Counted from the stretch's first letter, positions 17,129-26,596 are shown. The stretch is DNA of 64,000 nt from Paenibacillus sp. FSL W8-0426 (GCF_037969725.1 NZ_CP150203.1:3736001-3800000); one strand, 5' to 3'. Translations and numbers: made by a program. The notes: a model not told the origin generated them from the sequence alone.

Positions 17129-18499
17129 TCACCTTCCGTAATAACCCTCGATCAGCGGCACAACTTTGGGCTCCACCCCTTTTAGCGCCTCTTCCGCTTT
17201 TTGTTTGCCCGTCCATACCAAGTCAAGTGCCGGCGTGACGAGCGCGTTGATTTTGTCCAGATTCTTTACTTCAAAGCCGGGCGTGCGGATTCCGTTTTCA
17301 ATGGTTTGTTTCATAAAAGCCTCCGTGTAGCCTTCCGGGTGCGCTTTGTTCCCCGCCGCCCATTTGTTGATCAGTTCGGGATTCGTGTACCACTCCTTCT
17401 TCAGCGGCATCCATAATCCGCCCTCGATCAACGGCAGTACCGATTCGGGATCGGTCATATATTTATACAGCAGCCAAGCTTCTTCCGGATGTTTGGTTGA
17501 TTTGAAAATGACCGTTGGTGCACCGTCCAGCAGCGTGTTGCTTTCCTTCAGCTTCGGCAGGACTCCGACGCCGAGATTAAAATCCTGTTCCGCAAAGGCT
17601 TGAAGCGCCCAGTTGCCGGATACCGTCATGGCGACCTTTTTCGTCTGAAGCGCCGTATCCGGCATGTTTTTGGCCTGCAGCGGCGTAGGGGAAACATGGT
17701 GCACATACATCAGGTCCGCAAGCTTTTGAATCGCCTCAATCGCTTCCGGCTGGGCCAGCCCGAAGCCTTTACCGTCTTCGGTCAGGAAGTTCCCGCCGTT
17801 GGATACCACCGCCGCCATCATGTTGTACGGATCATACTGAAGGCCGAACTGCCTAATTTTATCCGGGTTGAAATTCGGGTCCAACGCATTTCTTCCCTGA
17901 TCATCGAGCGTTAATTTTTTGGCATACTCCACAAATGTGTCCCAATCCCATGCTTTGTCTGCATCCGTTGGAGGCAGCTCGACTCCCGCTTCCAGCAGCA
18001 AATCCTTGTTGTACATAAGACCATACCCTTCAACAGCGGTACTCGTCCCGATGATGTTGCCAGGAGCAATTTCATACCATATCTGATCCAGGTAATCGTC
18101 CTTGTTGAAATCGGGATCGTTTTCCATGAGCGGGGTGAGGTTCAGCAGCTTCCCGTCACGTCCCCAGCTCAGAGCGGCCCCCGATGACAGGTAACCGAGA
18201 TCCGGTGCAACGTTGCCTGCAACCATCGTCGTCAATTTGGTCAAATAATCCGCTGGAACATGCATCGGTTCGACCTGGATCCCGGTTTCCTGTTCAAAAC
18301 GCTCAAGCGCCTCCGTAACTGTTTTCTTTTCAATGGTGTCTCCCCAAAAGGAAAATTTAAGTGTGACGGGCTCCTCTTGACCGTTCTGGCCGCCTTGGGC
18401 TTCAGGAGCATTTCCGGTATCCGAGCAGCCCGCCAGCAGCAAGCTGATCGCCAGAGCAGACGATAATATCGCTCCTGTGAGACGTTTGGCTATGTTCAT
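17129..18499 (-). CDS. Extracellular solute-binding lipoprotein of the sugar-type ABC importer
   Basis: A 456-residue family 1 extracellular binding protein. The N-terminus has a signal peptide and lipobox (LLLAGC-SDTG), so it is anchored to the outer face of the membrane. The ATG at 18499 is preferred over 18514 because GGAGGT lies 7 bases before it. This class binds oligosaccharides. In this operon the ligand could be hydroxyproline arabinosides or glycopeptide fragments produced by the secreted protease, which is inference from gene order. An 84-base AT-rich gap before the gene could hold an additional promoter, but I see no convincing -35/-10 pair. Confidence 0.9.
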   Translation of the reverse strand: MNIAKRLTGAILSSALAISLLLAGCSDTGNAPEAQGGQNGQEEPVTLKFSFWGDTIEKKTVTEALERFEQETGIQVEPMHVPADYLTKLTTMVAGNVAPDLGYLSSGAALSWGRDGKLLNLTPLMENDPDFNKDDYLDQIWYEIAPGNIIGTSTAVEGYGLMYNKDLLLEAGVELPPTDADKAWDWDTFVEYAKKLTLDDQGRNALDPNFNPDKIRQFGLQYDPYNMMAAVVSNGGNFLTEDGKGFGLAQPEAIEAIQKLADLMYVHHVSPTPLQAKNMPDTALQTKKVAMTVSGNWALQAFAEQDFNLGVGVLPKLKESNTLLDGAPTVIFKSTKHPEEAWLLYKYMTDPESVLPLIEGGLWMPLKKEWYTNPELINKWAAGNKAHPEGYTEAFMKQTIENGIRTPGFEVKNLDKINALVTPALDLVWTGKQKAEEALKGVEPKVVPLIEGYYGR

Positions 18500-18598
18500 C
18501 TGCGAAACCTCCATTCATTGGCTGATGGTTTGTATATTTATTGTAAAAAAAATCCGTCGCCCAAAAAATTCGAACATATTTGTATAGGTGGAGTATTT

Positions 18599-20422
18599 TC
18601 ACATGTTTGATGCCGGCAGGTTGATTTGTACCCTAGTGCCCTGTCCCTCAACTGAAGTCAGGGTGACGCCATAGCCGTCCCCATAGATGAGTTTGATTCT
18701 TTTGTCCACATTCCGGATGCCGATGGATTCGCCTGCACGCTTACCCAACTCTTCCAATTTGCTCGGAGCGATGCCCGTGCCGTTATCCTCGACCGTGAAA
18801 AAACGTTCGCGTCCGGTCACCCATCCCCGGATGACGATCTCTCCCCCGCTATGCAAACGGGAAAATCCGTGAACGATCGCGTTTTCGACAAACGGCTGCA
18901 GGAACAGCTTGGGCACTTGGTATGCATACAGCTCGGGGGCAATGTCATAGCTGACGGTAAACCGGTCTTCGAAACGCTGATTGGTAATGAAAATATAATG
19001 CTTCAGCCAGTTCAGGTCGTCGGCCAAATCGCCGGTGTCCTGGCTGTTCCGGGTCGTATACTGCAGCATGGAGGATAAACTGACGATCATGCGGCTCAGC
19101 TCGGTCTGGTTGTTTTCAAGCGCCGTCCAATTCATGATGTTCAGCGTGTTGTACATAAAATGGGGATTCAGCTGAATGTTCAGCGACATGATCTCGGTCT
19201 CTTTTTCCCGCAGCTTGACTTTGTAATTCTCTTCGATCAAATTGTTGATTTTGACATTCATTTGATTGAATTTGTGGATTAACAGTCCCATCTCGTTATA
19301 GGATTCAACGGGAATTCGCGTATCGAACTCGCCTTCACCCGTTTTTTTGATGGCTTGCAGCAGCTGATGAATGGGCTTGGTAATGGAATTGGCAAAAATA
19401 TACGCGAGCAGGAGTGAAAGAAGCAGGAGGATCACGGCCAAGTAAAAGGTGTAGGATTTGATCTCCGGCAAAAAAGCCGACACCATCGCTTCGGGCGATA
19501 TGGTGATCCCCGAGATCCATCCCGTCACCCCAGACGTATCAAAACAAATGATAAGCGGCTTTCCATCCTGCGTCACATTCAAGGTTCCGCTTTTCCTCTC
19601 CGTCATTTCATCCAGCCAAGCGGGATCGATGGCAGCCGTTTCCTGCTCCATGGATGTGCCCGCCACTGGCTGCCCTTCCGGGCTGATCACAAAAAAAGAA
19701 GCTCCGGCGGACGGGAGCGTGTCGGCGAAGCGGGAATGGTACATTTCCGGCCGATACACAACGGCCAGCACGGGAAGCTCGGCCTTGCCCTGCAGTTCGG
19801 CGACTTCGCCATTATTGATATTGAACAGCTTCAGCAAACGGACGCCAGCCAGAAGGCGAACATATTCGGGAGGCTTGGAACGGCGGATATTCTGCTGAAA
19901 CATGTGATCAAACGAAAAGGTAGGTACCCACTCCATCGCCCCGTCCCCCCGTAAAGCTGCTTGGTATAATGCCGTTTGGTTGAAGCTGCTATACGGAATA
20001 AAAGGAGAGGCGCCCGTGGAGCCAATATTGGAATAACTGGTTATGAGATGGATGGAATACATCTGTCCCAGGTCCGTAAAGTACGTGTTTAACGTCCGGC
20101 TGACCTTTTTCTCCATCGAGATCATGCTGTATTCGTCATCAGGGTTTGCATGCAGGTACTGCTCATACAACGTTTGGTCCGCGATCATGGCCAGGCTGCT
20201 TTCTTCTACCCGCGCGAGTTCGGCGTCCATGATTTCATTGTTTTGTTTAACGATGGAATACCAATTTTGCTTGGCAAATTCGGAGACGAAATCCCTGCTT
20301 GAATGAAAATACATCCAGCTCAGGATGCTGAGGGGGAGCGAAACGATGAGTGCATAAGTCAGGAAAAGCTTGGACCTGTAGGTGAGATCTTTAAAACGCG
20401 GCAATGGGCAACGTCCTCTCAA
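18599..20422 (-). CDS. YesM-type sensor histidine kinase
   Basis: The protein (about 607 residues) has a first membrane segment near the N-terminus (LFLTYALIVSLPLSILSWMY), a large outer sensor region, a second membrane segment (FYLAVILLLLSLLLAYIFA), a HAMP domain, the His-kinase motif NPHFMYNTLN and an HATPase region with ENAIVHGF and GTGIAP. Such kinases sit with AraC-type response regulators and sugar importers and sense extracellular ligands. The TTG at 20422 is chosen because AAGGAAGGGA precedes it by 6 bases and it follows the regulator's stop by 16 bases; a longer frame from 20485 would overlap the regulator gene. Confidence 0.9.
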   Translation of the reverse strand: MRGRCPLPRFKDLTYRSKLFLTYALIVSLPLSILSWMYFHSSRDFVSEFAKQNWYSIVKQNNEIMDAELARVEESSLAMIADQTLYEQYLHANPDDEYSMISMEKKVSRTLNTYFTDLGQMYSIHLITSYSNIGSTGASPFIPYSSFNQTALYQAALRGDGAMEWVPTFSFDHMFQQNIRRSKPPEYVRLLAGVRLLKLFNINNGEVAELQGKAELPVLAVVYRPEMYHSRFADTLPSAGASFFVISPEGQPVAGTSMEQETAAIDPAWLDEMTERKSGTLNVTQDGKPLIICFDTSGVTGWISGITISPEAMVSAFLPEIKSYTFYLAVILLLLSLLLAYIFANSITKPIHQLLQAIKKTGEGEFDTRIPVESYNEMGLLIHKFNQMNVKINNLIEENYKVKLREKETEIMSLNIQLNPHFMYNTLNIMNWTALENNQTELSRMIVSLSSMLQYTTRNSQDTGDLADDLNWLKHYIFITNQRFEDRFTVSYDIAPELYAYQVPKLFLQPFVENAIVHGFSRLHSGGEIVIRGWVTGRERFFTVEDNGTGIAPSKLEELGKRAGESIGIRNVDKRIKLIYGDGYGVTLTSVEGQGTRVQINLPASNM

Positions 20423-20438
20423 ATGGCATCCCTTCCTT

Positions 20439-21953
20439 TTAGCGAATAGCAGATAGATGGCGATACTCTTCGGGGCTTGTGCCAAACTCCTTGCGAAACA
20501 GACGAATGAAATACTTTGCGTCCTTGTACCCTACGCTTTCGGCAATTTGGTACACTTTCCGGGGGGTCTGCAGCAGCAAGTCGGCGGCAGCCTTCATTCG
20601 GGTATGCGTGATGTACTGATGAACGGTCATCTGGGAGTGAGTTTTGAAAAGCATGCAAAAATACGAGGGATTAAAATGAAATTTCGTTGCCAGCGTACTG
20701 AGCGACAAATCATCTTCGCCATAGTGCGTATCAATATAAGCCTTGCAGCTGTCGATAATGGATTCGGCTTTGCACTGCCGTCGTTGTTCCAGACGTTCCG
20801 TCAGCCCGAAGATCCATTCCCGCGCCGCCTCTTTAAGTTCATTTACGGTATGACAGTGAAGCAGTGCTTCCTCATAGGCTGTGCTATTCAAGGGTGCAAA
20901 CCCTTTTTCCATTAAAAGGGAGGCCGCTTGATGAATCGATGCAGCGAGAAAATATTTCAATTTTTCCGGCTCGGGAAAGGCGTTCCCGTCATCCTGGCGA
21001 ACAGCGGAATCCAGACAGGCCTCAATTTCCGGCTTGTTTCCGGACAACACCGCTCTGATCAGCCCGTTGATTTCAAGCTTCACGACGGCAGGCGGGTCTT
21101 CGCTATTGATCAGCCCGGCTCCGTACAGCGCCCCTCCGCCTTTATAAAATCTGGCTTTGAGCGCATGGCAGGCTTGCTGGTAAGCTAGTCTGACGCCATG
21201 CCATTCGGCAAAACAACGCCCCAAGCCAAACGTTAGTTCCGCTCCGTATGTCTGCAGGAAGTGTCGAATGACCCCATGAAGGCTGTCCTCGAAGCCGGGC
21301 GGCACCATGGAGGTCGACTCGGAGTTCATAATCAAGACGGTGAGCATTCTTTCCTTCATGCAAAATGCGCAGGAGAATCCGAATTCCTCCATGATTTCCA
21401 GCAGTGTCCCTTTGAGGCTGCTCAGCAGAAGCTGATGGTCTTTCGCCATGCCAAAAACTGCGGCCAGCACGACCCCTTGCTTGAATGCCGGGAATGTGCT
21501 TTCCAGCAATCGATAATTCTGGTCAGATGGATATCCTTCCAGCAGTTCGGATAGTGTGGATTCCAAGCATGCCAGACGCGCAGTGCTGGCTTTACGCTCT
21601 GCTTTCGCAAGCAGCGGCATGATGTTTTTTTCCTCCACCGGTTTAAGCAAATAATCGCTGGCGCCTAACTGGAGCGCACGCTGCGCATAAACAAAATCGG
21701 AATAAGCACTCAAAATGACAACGCTTTCATCTCTTCCCCTGCGCGTCAACTGTTCCATTAATTCCAGGCCGTCCATCACCGGCATCTGAATATCCGTAAA
21801 CACCAGATCCATCGAATGAACATCCAAACTTTCCAAAGCCTCCTGCCCGTCTCTGGCATCAAAGATGGTATACTCCGGTTTCAGAGCCTTCAGCATGCTG
21901 GACAGCCCTCTTCTGTGCCTCGGTTCGTCATCCACAACCAAAATATTTAACAT
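20439..21953 (-). CDS. YesN-type AraC-family response regulator
   Basis: A 504-residue response regulator with an N-terminal receiver domain (VVDDEPRHRRGL, phosphorylatable Asp in VFTDIQMPVMDG, Lys in YLLKPVEE) and a C-terminal AraC-type double helix-turn-helix (residues ~400-500, ending RLFRKEFGTSPEEYR). It is the partner of the adjacent YesM kinase and probably activates the importer and catabolic genes downstream. AAAGGGGA lies 6 bases before the ATG. It follows the XRE-cupin gene by 15 bases. Confidence 0.92.
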   Translation of the reverse strand: MLNILVVDDEPRHRRGLSSMLKALKPEYTIFDARDGQEALESLDVHSMDLVFTDIQMPVMDGLELMEQLTRRGRDESVVILSAYSDFVYAQRALQLGASDYLLKPVEEKNIMPLLAKAERKASTARLACLESTLSELLEGYPSDQNYRLLESTFPAFKQGVVLAAVFGMAKDHQLLLSSLKGTLLEIMEEFGFSCAFCMKERMLTVLIMNSESTSMVPPGFEDSLHGVIRHFLQTYGAELTFGLGRCFAEWHGVRLAYQQACHALKARFYKGGGALYGAGLINSEDPPAVVKLEINGLIRAVLSGNKPEIEACLDSAVRQDDGNAFPEPEKLKYFLAASIHQAASLLMEKGFAPLNSTAYEEALLHCHTVNELKEAAREWIFGLTERLEQRRQCKAESIIDSCKAYIDTHYGEDDLSLSTLATKFHFNPSYFCMLFKTHSQMTVHQYITHTRMKAAADLLLQTPRKVYQIAESVGYKDAKYFIRLFRKEFGTSPEEYRHLSAIR

Positions 21954-21968
21954 GTTTCATCCCCTTTC

Positions 21969-22514
21969 CTACCCATTCGTATCGGAACAAAACACCGACA
22001 AATACTTGACTTCATCGGATACCAGCACATATTTGTGGTTCTCTACCGAATCAAAATACAGGCTGTCGCCGGCATTTAAAGTGTATTCTTCCTTCCCTAC
22101 GTAATAAATCATCGTACCTTCAAGCACATAAATAAATTCCTGCCCGAAATGGGAAAACGTCCTTTTGCCTGTCTTGCCTTTCTGTACGACAAAGTAAAAC
22201 GGCTGCATCAGTTTTTCCGGCCGTTTGGCCGCAATGGCGGAAAACGCATACCCTTGGTCCGTCTGTACCATTTTTTCCATGTTGCTCGCTTTTGGCGTGT
22301 ACACCGTTCCGTTAAAATCGTTATCATCCAGCAACATGGAAATTTTGGTTCCAAGCGATTCGGCAATCCTGATCAGCGTGCCGATGGGAGGGACCGTCTT
22401 CCCGTTTTCGATTTTGGACAATAAGCTTTTGGTAAATCCGCATGCCTGTGCGATCTCCTCCTGACTCCGGTTTTGTTCCAGTCGAAGCTTTCGGATTTTG
22501 CTTCCCAATTCCAT
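21969..22514 (-). CDS. XRE-family regulator with C-terminal cupin domain
   Basis: Residues 6-60 form an XRE helix-turn-helix (LRLEQNRSQEEIAQACGFTK then LLSKIENGK). Residues ~105-178 form a cupin_2 fold (FSHFGQEFIYVLEGTMIYYV then LNAGDSLYFDSVENHKYVL). Regulators of this type sense small molecules, often amino acids or amines, and control nearby catabolic genes. It is the first gene of the 17-gene minus-strand run, so it probably controls its own operon; hydroxyproline or a pathway intermediate is a reasonable guess for its ligand. The ribosome site is GGAGAG before an ATG. Confidence 0.88.
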   Translation of the reverse strand: MELGSKIRKLRLEQNRSQEEIAQACGFTKSLLSKIENGKTVPPIGTLIRIAESLGTKISMLLDDNDFNGTVYTPKASNMEKMVQTDQGYAFSAIAAKRPEKLMQPFYFVVQKGKTGKRTFSHFGQEFIYVLEGTMIYYVGKEEYTLNAGDSLYFDSVENHKYVLVSDEVKYLSVFCSDTNG

Positions 22515-22640
22515 TCCATTGCTCTCCTAACCAAGTGTCATTCAACATAGTTTAATCATATGAAACAACATTAAATTCAAATTGTCAATAAATTTTAACA
22601 AATGCATCTAGACAATTTAACATAGCCGTGATAGAACAAT
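22515..22640 (-). promoter_or_regulatory. Putative promoter and operator region of the hydroxyproline operon
   Basis: The AT-rich region before the XRE-cupin gene holds a consensus -35 (TTGACA, minus strand 22588-22583), though no TATAAT at 17-bp spacing; TATGAT lies 22 bp downstream. Two direct repeats of TGTTAAA (minus strand; 22616-22622 and 22594-22600) are 22 bp apart, two helical turns, just upstream of the -35. ATTCAACAT at 22540-22548 recurs near 15294. These are candidate regulator sites; start-site mapping is lacking. Confidence 0.4.
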
Positions 22641-22682
22641 GGCAAGGTTGTGTTTTTTGCGATGATTATTCCATCAACAAAC

Positions 22683-22706
22683 AAAAAAGCCGCTAAAATA
22701 GCGACT
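22683..22706 (-). terminator. Intrinsic terminator after the OmpR-type two-component genes
   Basis: On the minus strand an 8-bp stem with one G-T pair (AGTCGCTA/TAGCGGCT) is followed by six T residues. It lies about 135 bases after the sensor kinase stop. Apart from it and the XRE promoter region, I see nothing else in the 326-base gap 22515-22840. Confidence 0.75.
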
Positions 22707-22840
22707 TTTACTAGGTTTTGTTTTGTCCCTCGACCATTTTGGCGATCGAACGCTGCCCATTTCCAACACGTATTATGATGGGGTATTCAGCGATGATCGA
22801 AGCAAGCGTTAGTTATCTCTGATGGAACTATCGTTCTCCT

Positions 22841-24253
22841 TCAGAGCAGAATTTCGATTCTTGTTCCGCTATGAAACTCGCTCATAACGTGGATTTCCCC
22901 ATCATGGGCCTTCACGATATCGTTCGCGATGGCCATGCCGAGTCCTGCCCCTTTATGCAGCTCGCCTGTATTTGTCCCGCGATAATAACGGTCAAATATC
23001 CGTTCAAGCTCCTCTTCACGGATTCCTTTCCCGTTGTCTTCGACAGCGATTCGGACCGTATCGCCTTTCTTTTCGACGCTTACAACAATAGAAACATCCT
23101 CGGAGTTATGGACTACCGCGTTGTAGATCAAATTGGCGACCGCCCGGCGGATCAGGATTTCGTCAACCTCTTTGAGGATTACTTCGTCGCTGTACAGGAA
23201 ATCGATATTCCGATTGCCGTACCGGGTATCGTTCAACGTATCAATGACCGTGTTCCGAACGAGGCTGACAACGTTTACGCTCTTCAGATTGAGCGTGAGA
23301 CCCTTGTTTCTCAGACGGGTGGAAAGGTTCAGATCTTCAATCACGTCTTTTAAATAAAGCGACTTCCGCTCGATGATTTCCGCGTAATCCCGCATTTCCT
23401 CGACCGTAAAATCATAATCCTTATCCCGCATCATTTCGGAGTATCCCTGGATCGAAGCTAGCGGCGTTTTGATATCGTGCGAAATGTTCGCGATCCACTC
23501 CTCTTTCATGCGGTCCAGCCTGTTCCGTTCCAGTTCGCTTGCCCGCAGCTCCTCGGTCAGCATGTTGACGTTGTAAAACACGTCCTTGTAAATGCCCTTC
23601 GTTTCGTAGTGTCCCCGGTAGTTCTTATGGGCCAGCTGTTTTATTCCGTCTATAAGCGCGGAAAGCGGCCGGGTTAACCTCTTGCTGAACAGATAAGCGA
23701 TGCAGAGCGCAATGAAACCGTCGACGCAAAGCACGGTCACGATCCCGATTTGAAGAAAACGTCCGACCTTCCGAATATCATAGGTGAGGATATTCCGCTC
23801 CAGATAAGGGTCCTGAAAGCCGATCAAATAGCTGTAGCGCTTCCCGTTCCCCTGCTTTTCCCCGATAAATACGGTCGACATCAATTCTTTTTCCATATAC
23901 TTGTAGGTTTGCACGATATCCATCGGTGTGTATTTGGTCTTGGCCTCTGGCGGCACACGAAAGCCATAGACCTGATTCCCGTTTTCATCCAGAATTTGAA
24001 TCCAGGCCTGATTACGCTCAAGCGTGTCCTTCCCCTGACCCGTAATGTCCATCCCCGTTTCGGAAAGAACAATCTCTTGTCCGAACGAACGGGTGATGGC
24101 CTCGGCCGAGTTGTCTCCTTGAAGAAACGGATACTTTGGTGATTCATTCTGGTATATATAAAGCCCGATGATTACCAAAATGTTTATGAAAATGACGATG
24201 ACGACAATAAGAACGACGGATGCCAGATATCTGCCGGTCAGCCGCCATTTCAT
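22841..24253 (-). CDS. Sensor histidine kinase (HAMP, HisKA, HATPase)
   Basis: The 470-residue kinase has two membrane segments (about 10-35 and 168-190) flanking an outer sensor region of ~130 residues, then HAMP, a HisKA domain with the phosphoacceptor in ANISHDIKTPLASIQGYSE, and an HATPase domain (NLIYNAVVHN, DNGKGI, GAGLGMAI). The sizeable outer domain separates it from the short BceS/YxdK type. It overlaps the response regulator by 4 bases (ATGA). Its target is unknown; direct repeats in front of the ABC genes at 33.6 kb suggest a link to that operon. Confidence 0.92.
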   Translation of the reverse strand: MKWRLTGRYLASVVLIVVIVIFINILVIIGLYIYQNESPKYPFLQGDNSAEAITRSFGQEIVLSETGMDITGQGKDTLERNQAWIQILDENGNQVYGFRVPPEAKTKYTPMDIVQTYKYMEKELMSTVFIGEKQGNGKRYSYLIGFQDPYLERNILTYDIRKVGRFLQIGIVTVLCVDGFIALCIAYLFSKRLTRPLSALIDGIKQLAHKNYRGHYETKGIYKDVFYNVNMLTEELRASELERNRLDRMKEEWIANISHDIKTPLASIQGYSEMMRDKDYDFTVEEMRDYAEIIERKSLYLKDVIEDLNLSTRLRNKGLTLNLKSVNVVSLVRNTVIDTLNDTRYGNRNIDFLYSDEVILKEVDEILIRRAVANLIYNAVVHNSEDVSIVVSVEKKGDTVRIAVEDNGKGIREEELERIFDRYYRGTNTGELHKGAGLGMAIANDIVKAHDGEIHVMSEFHSGTRIEILL

Positions 24254-24963
24254 CGTCCCGGTTCCTCCACGGCAAGCTTATACCCGAGTCCCTTTACGGT
24301 CACCAAATATTGCGGGCTTGAGGGATTCTCCTCGATCTTTTCCCTAAGCCGCCGAATATGAACCATGACCGTGTTGTCATAACCGAAGGAATCCTCTCCC
24401 CACACCTGGTCGTACAAGCTTTCCTTGCTTATGATCCGGTTCGGGTGCTTCAGCAGATAACTAATGAGGCCCAGCTCTTTCGGTTTGAGCTCAATGATTT
24501 CGCCGTTTTTCTTCAGCTCCAACTTATGTTCATCAAGCTCGAACGGGCCGGCTTTCAGCATGCGTTCCTTTTTTTCCTCATCCAAAGCAGCCTCCGTTCT
24601 TCTGAAACGGGCTTTGATCCGGTAAGCCACTTCCTTTGGACTGAACGGTTTGGTAATGTAATCGTCACCGCCTATGGCAAATCCGAGTATTTTGTCGATT
24701 TCCTCCGTTTTGGCCGACAAAAAGAATATCGGCACGTTCGAAACGCTGCGGATTTGTTTGCATACGTCATAGCCCTCGCCGTCCGGAAGCATAATGTCCA
24801 AAATAACGAGGTCGGGCTGCTTGTCCTGAAACCGAATCCAGCCTTCTCCGGCGGAAGAGGCGGTATACACATGCTCGAAACCTTCCTTACCCAGCACGGT
24901 TTTCAGCAGCTTGACGATATCCTCCTCATCGTCCACGATCAATATTTTCTGACTTAGCGGCAA
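24250..24963 (-). CDS. OmpR/PhoB-family response regulator
   Basis: A receiver domain (KILIVDDEEDIVKLLK, Asp in LVILDIMLPDGEG, Lys in DDYITKPFSP) is followed by a winged-helix DNA-binding domain (ELKPKELGLISYLLKHPNRI, ending VTVKGLGYKL). The start is taken as TTG at 24963 (237 residues) because AAAGGAG lies 10 bases upstream and the receiver fold begins right after it. A longer frame to 25080 would translate a terminator hairpin and is rejected. Proteins of this family bind direct repeats with about one helical turn spacing, as seen at 33573-33613. Confidence 0.92.
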   Translation of the reverse strand: MPLSQKILIVDDEEDIVKLLKTVLGKEGFEHVYTASSAGEGWIRFQDKQPDLVILDIMLPDGEGYDVCKQIRSVSNVPIFFLSAKTEEIDKILGFAIGGDDYITKPFSPKEVAYRIKARFRRTEAALDEEKKERMLKAGPFELDEHKLELKKNGEIIELKPKELGLISYLLKHPNRIISKESLYDQVWGEDSFGYDNTVMVHIRRLREKIEENPSSPQYLVTVKGLGYKLAVEEPGR

Positions 24964-24976
24964 TTGGTTCGATCTC

Positions 24977-25043
24977 CTTTCTGCAGGCAGGAAAAAAGAC
25001 CGGCAGCTAGAACCTGCCGAGTCTTCAGTAATCATCTTCCCCG
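24977..25043. repeat. 67-bp direct repeat, copy 1 (left edge of the AT-rich insert)
   Basis: This segment matches 28115-28181 at 62 of 67 positions by my alignment, in the same orientation. It contains a minus-strand terminator (stem 24998-25006 with 25014-25023, T run 24992-24997). The two copies bracket the VanZ/TetR/SMR block. It lies directly in front of the ribosome site of the response regulator. Confidence 0.8.
24992..25024 (-). terminator. Terminator hairpin within direct repeat copy 1
   Basis: On the minus strand GACTCGGCAG pairs with CTGCCGGTC (one bulge) and a T run follows. It would end transcripts coming from the VanZ-RDD gene before the response regulator. It is a near copy of the terminator after the M1 peptidase gene. 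Confidence 0.7.
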
Positions 25044-25269
25044 CCTTTCCACGACTATAACCATATACCGAAATGGGCATATTGGCCAGCGACTCTATGA
25101 TTATTCTTCACTTTTTTAGATACTCATTTTCCATTTCAAGCTGCTTGGGAATGCAAGATGGAGAAGAAAAATGCACCTTCACTGTTGGAGTGTGTCCTAA
25201 CAATTGGGGTGCAGTTCAAAAAAACTTTTAATGGGCAATGTTCTTGTTCTATAATTACTCCCGCATTTG

Positions 25270-26424
25270 TTATTTAGGATCAAATTTATGTTTCCTTGGT
25301 ACTAAATCCGCAACATAGTCAAAGTAAAAGTTCCGTCTCCCTCTTTTCATTAAGATGAACATCGTATGGATAAATAATACGGCCCACATAATGATGAGAA
25401 ATGCAAGTATAATCATTGTGATCCATACGTGATAGGGATTAAGAGTTATATCTAACTCAACACCAGAAAATATATTTAGGGCCCATGATATTGCGAAGGG
25501 TAAATATATCGCAAAGGACCTTTTCAGCATGGACTGCCACGGAGGTGCTTCACCATCAACATGAACTAGTTTAAAACGAAGTATTTTGGTTCCAATTGTA
25601 TTTCCCCTCCAAATAAAAGGAACTACAAAGAACAGAATAAAAAAGCAAGTCGTTTTATAAACAAATTCTGCGAATCCACTTGTTGGAAAAAGTCCAGCTG
25701 TAAGGTTCCAACTCATCTTGATCAATAGATAGTCTATAATTACAGCCAGCAATTGCGACAAAGGAGGTACGAGAGAATTTTCTTGCATTTTTTCTCCCTT
25801 GGCAATAAGGCTCTTTCGAGATGGAAATAGAGCAAGCAGGACAGGAGCAATGACGAATCCAAACAAAGCACCAGTACTGTTTAATATAAGATCATCCACA
25901 TCAAAGATACGATACGGACAATTATAGATCCCATAAATACCTGTTATTTGTGTTGTCTCAATAAAAAGGGATAACGCAAATCCAAAACCAAGTGCTTTCT
26001 TCCAGAATCGTTTTTGTTGGAAAAAATACCTTAGATAAACACCTAGGGGCAGCAACAATAGGAAATTGAACGCCGCCTGCAAAAATGCACTTTGCGTTAG
26101 TAATCTCACATAGGTGGAAGGCTGTGACCAGACAACGGAACCGCTATTCATAATATCCCTAACGAAATTAAACGGGATTAGATTATAATGCACCGTATCA
26201 GGTGATTGAAGAGCACAAGTATTTCGAGTATCCGGAAGAGGCAAAAGAACTAAAAACAAAACCGATAACATATAAAAAGTAAAGGAATAAGCCACTATTG
26301 AAGCCCAAAGACTTAAATAACCATATTTTCTATAACTATAGACTAACCAAGGGATAATTAGAAAAAAGCTCAACACACCGAATAAAATAAAAGCGATTTT
26401 TATTGGAATTAAATATACAGACAT
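25270..26424 (-). CDS. VanZ-like membrane protein with C-terminal RDD domain
   Basis: The N-terminal ~200 residues form a VanZ-like domain with several membrane segments and the motifs YNLIPFNFVRDI, LFIETTQITGIYG and FDVDDLILNSTGALFGF. The C-terminal ~150 residues are an RDD domain with GNTIGTKILRFKLV. VanZ proteins are linked to low-level teicoplanin resistance, but most family members have no proven role. Codon use is clearly more AT-rich than in the flanking two-component and peptidase genes, in line with recent acquisition. The 226 bases between it and repeat copy 1 hold no other feature I can support. Confidence 0.87.
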   Translation of the reverse strand: MSVYLIPIKIAFILFGVLSFFLIIPWLVYSYRKYGYLSLWASIVAYSFTFYMLSVLFLVLLPLPDTRNTCALQSPDTVHYNLIPFNFVRDIMNSGSVVWSQPSTYVRLLTQSAFLQAAFNFLLLLPLGVYLRYFFQQKRFWKKALGFGFALSLFIETTQITGIYGIYNCPYRIFDVDDLILNSTGALFGFVIAPVLLALFPSRKSLIAKGEKMQENSLVPPLSQLLAVIIDYLLIKMSWNLTAGLFPTSGFAEFVYKTTCFFILFFVVPFIWRGNTIGTKILRFKLVHVDGEAPPWQSMLKRSFAIYLPFAISWALNIFSGVELDITLNPYHVWITMIILAFLIIMWAVLFIHTMFILMKRGRRNFYFDYVADLVPRKHKFDPK

Positions 26425-26596
26425 ATGGGTACCTCTTTAATAATTTAGTTCTTCAGCAATAAACATATTTCCCTATTCATTCTTTTCATATACCCCTTTA
26501 ACAAATTCCAACGAAAACCTGTACATTCTACATGATCGGAAGAAGGTACTGCCCTCGCAGTGGCCTTCTGTGATCGATTAGTGCGGTTTATACAGA

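Noticed and set aside
24964..25080. Extension of the response regulator to an upstream ATG
   Set aside because: The added segment encodes the terminator hairpin of the direct repeat and is not part of the receiver fold; a TTG with a good ribosome site lies right before the fold.
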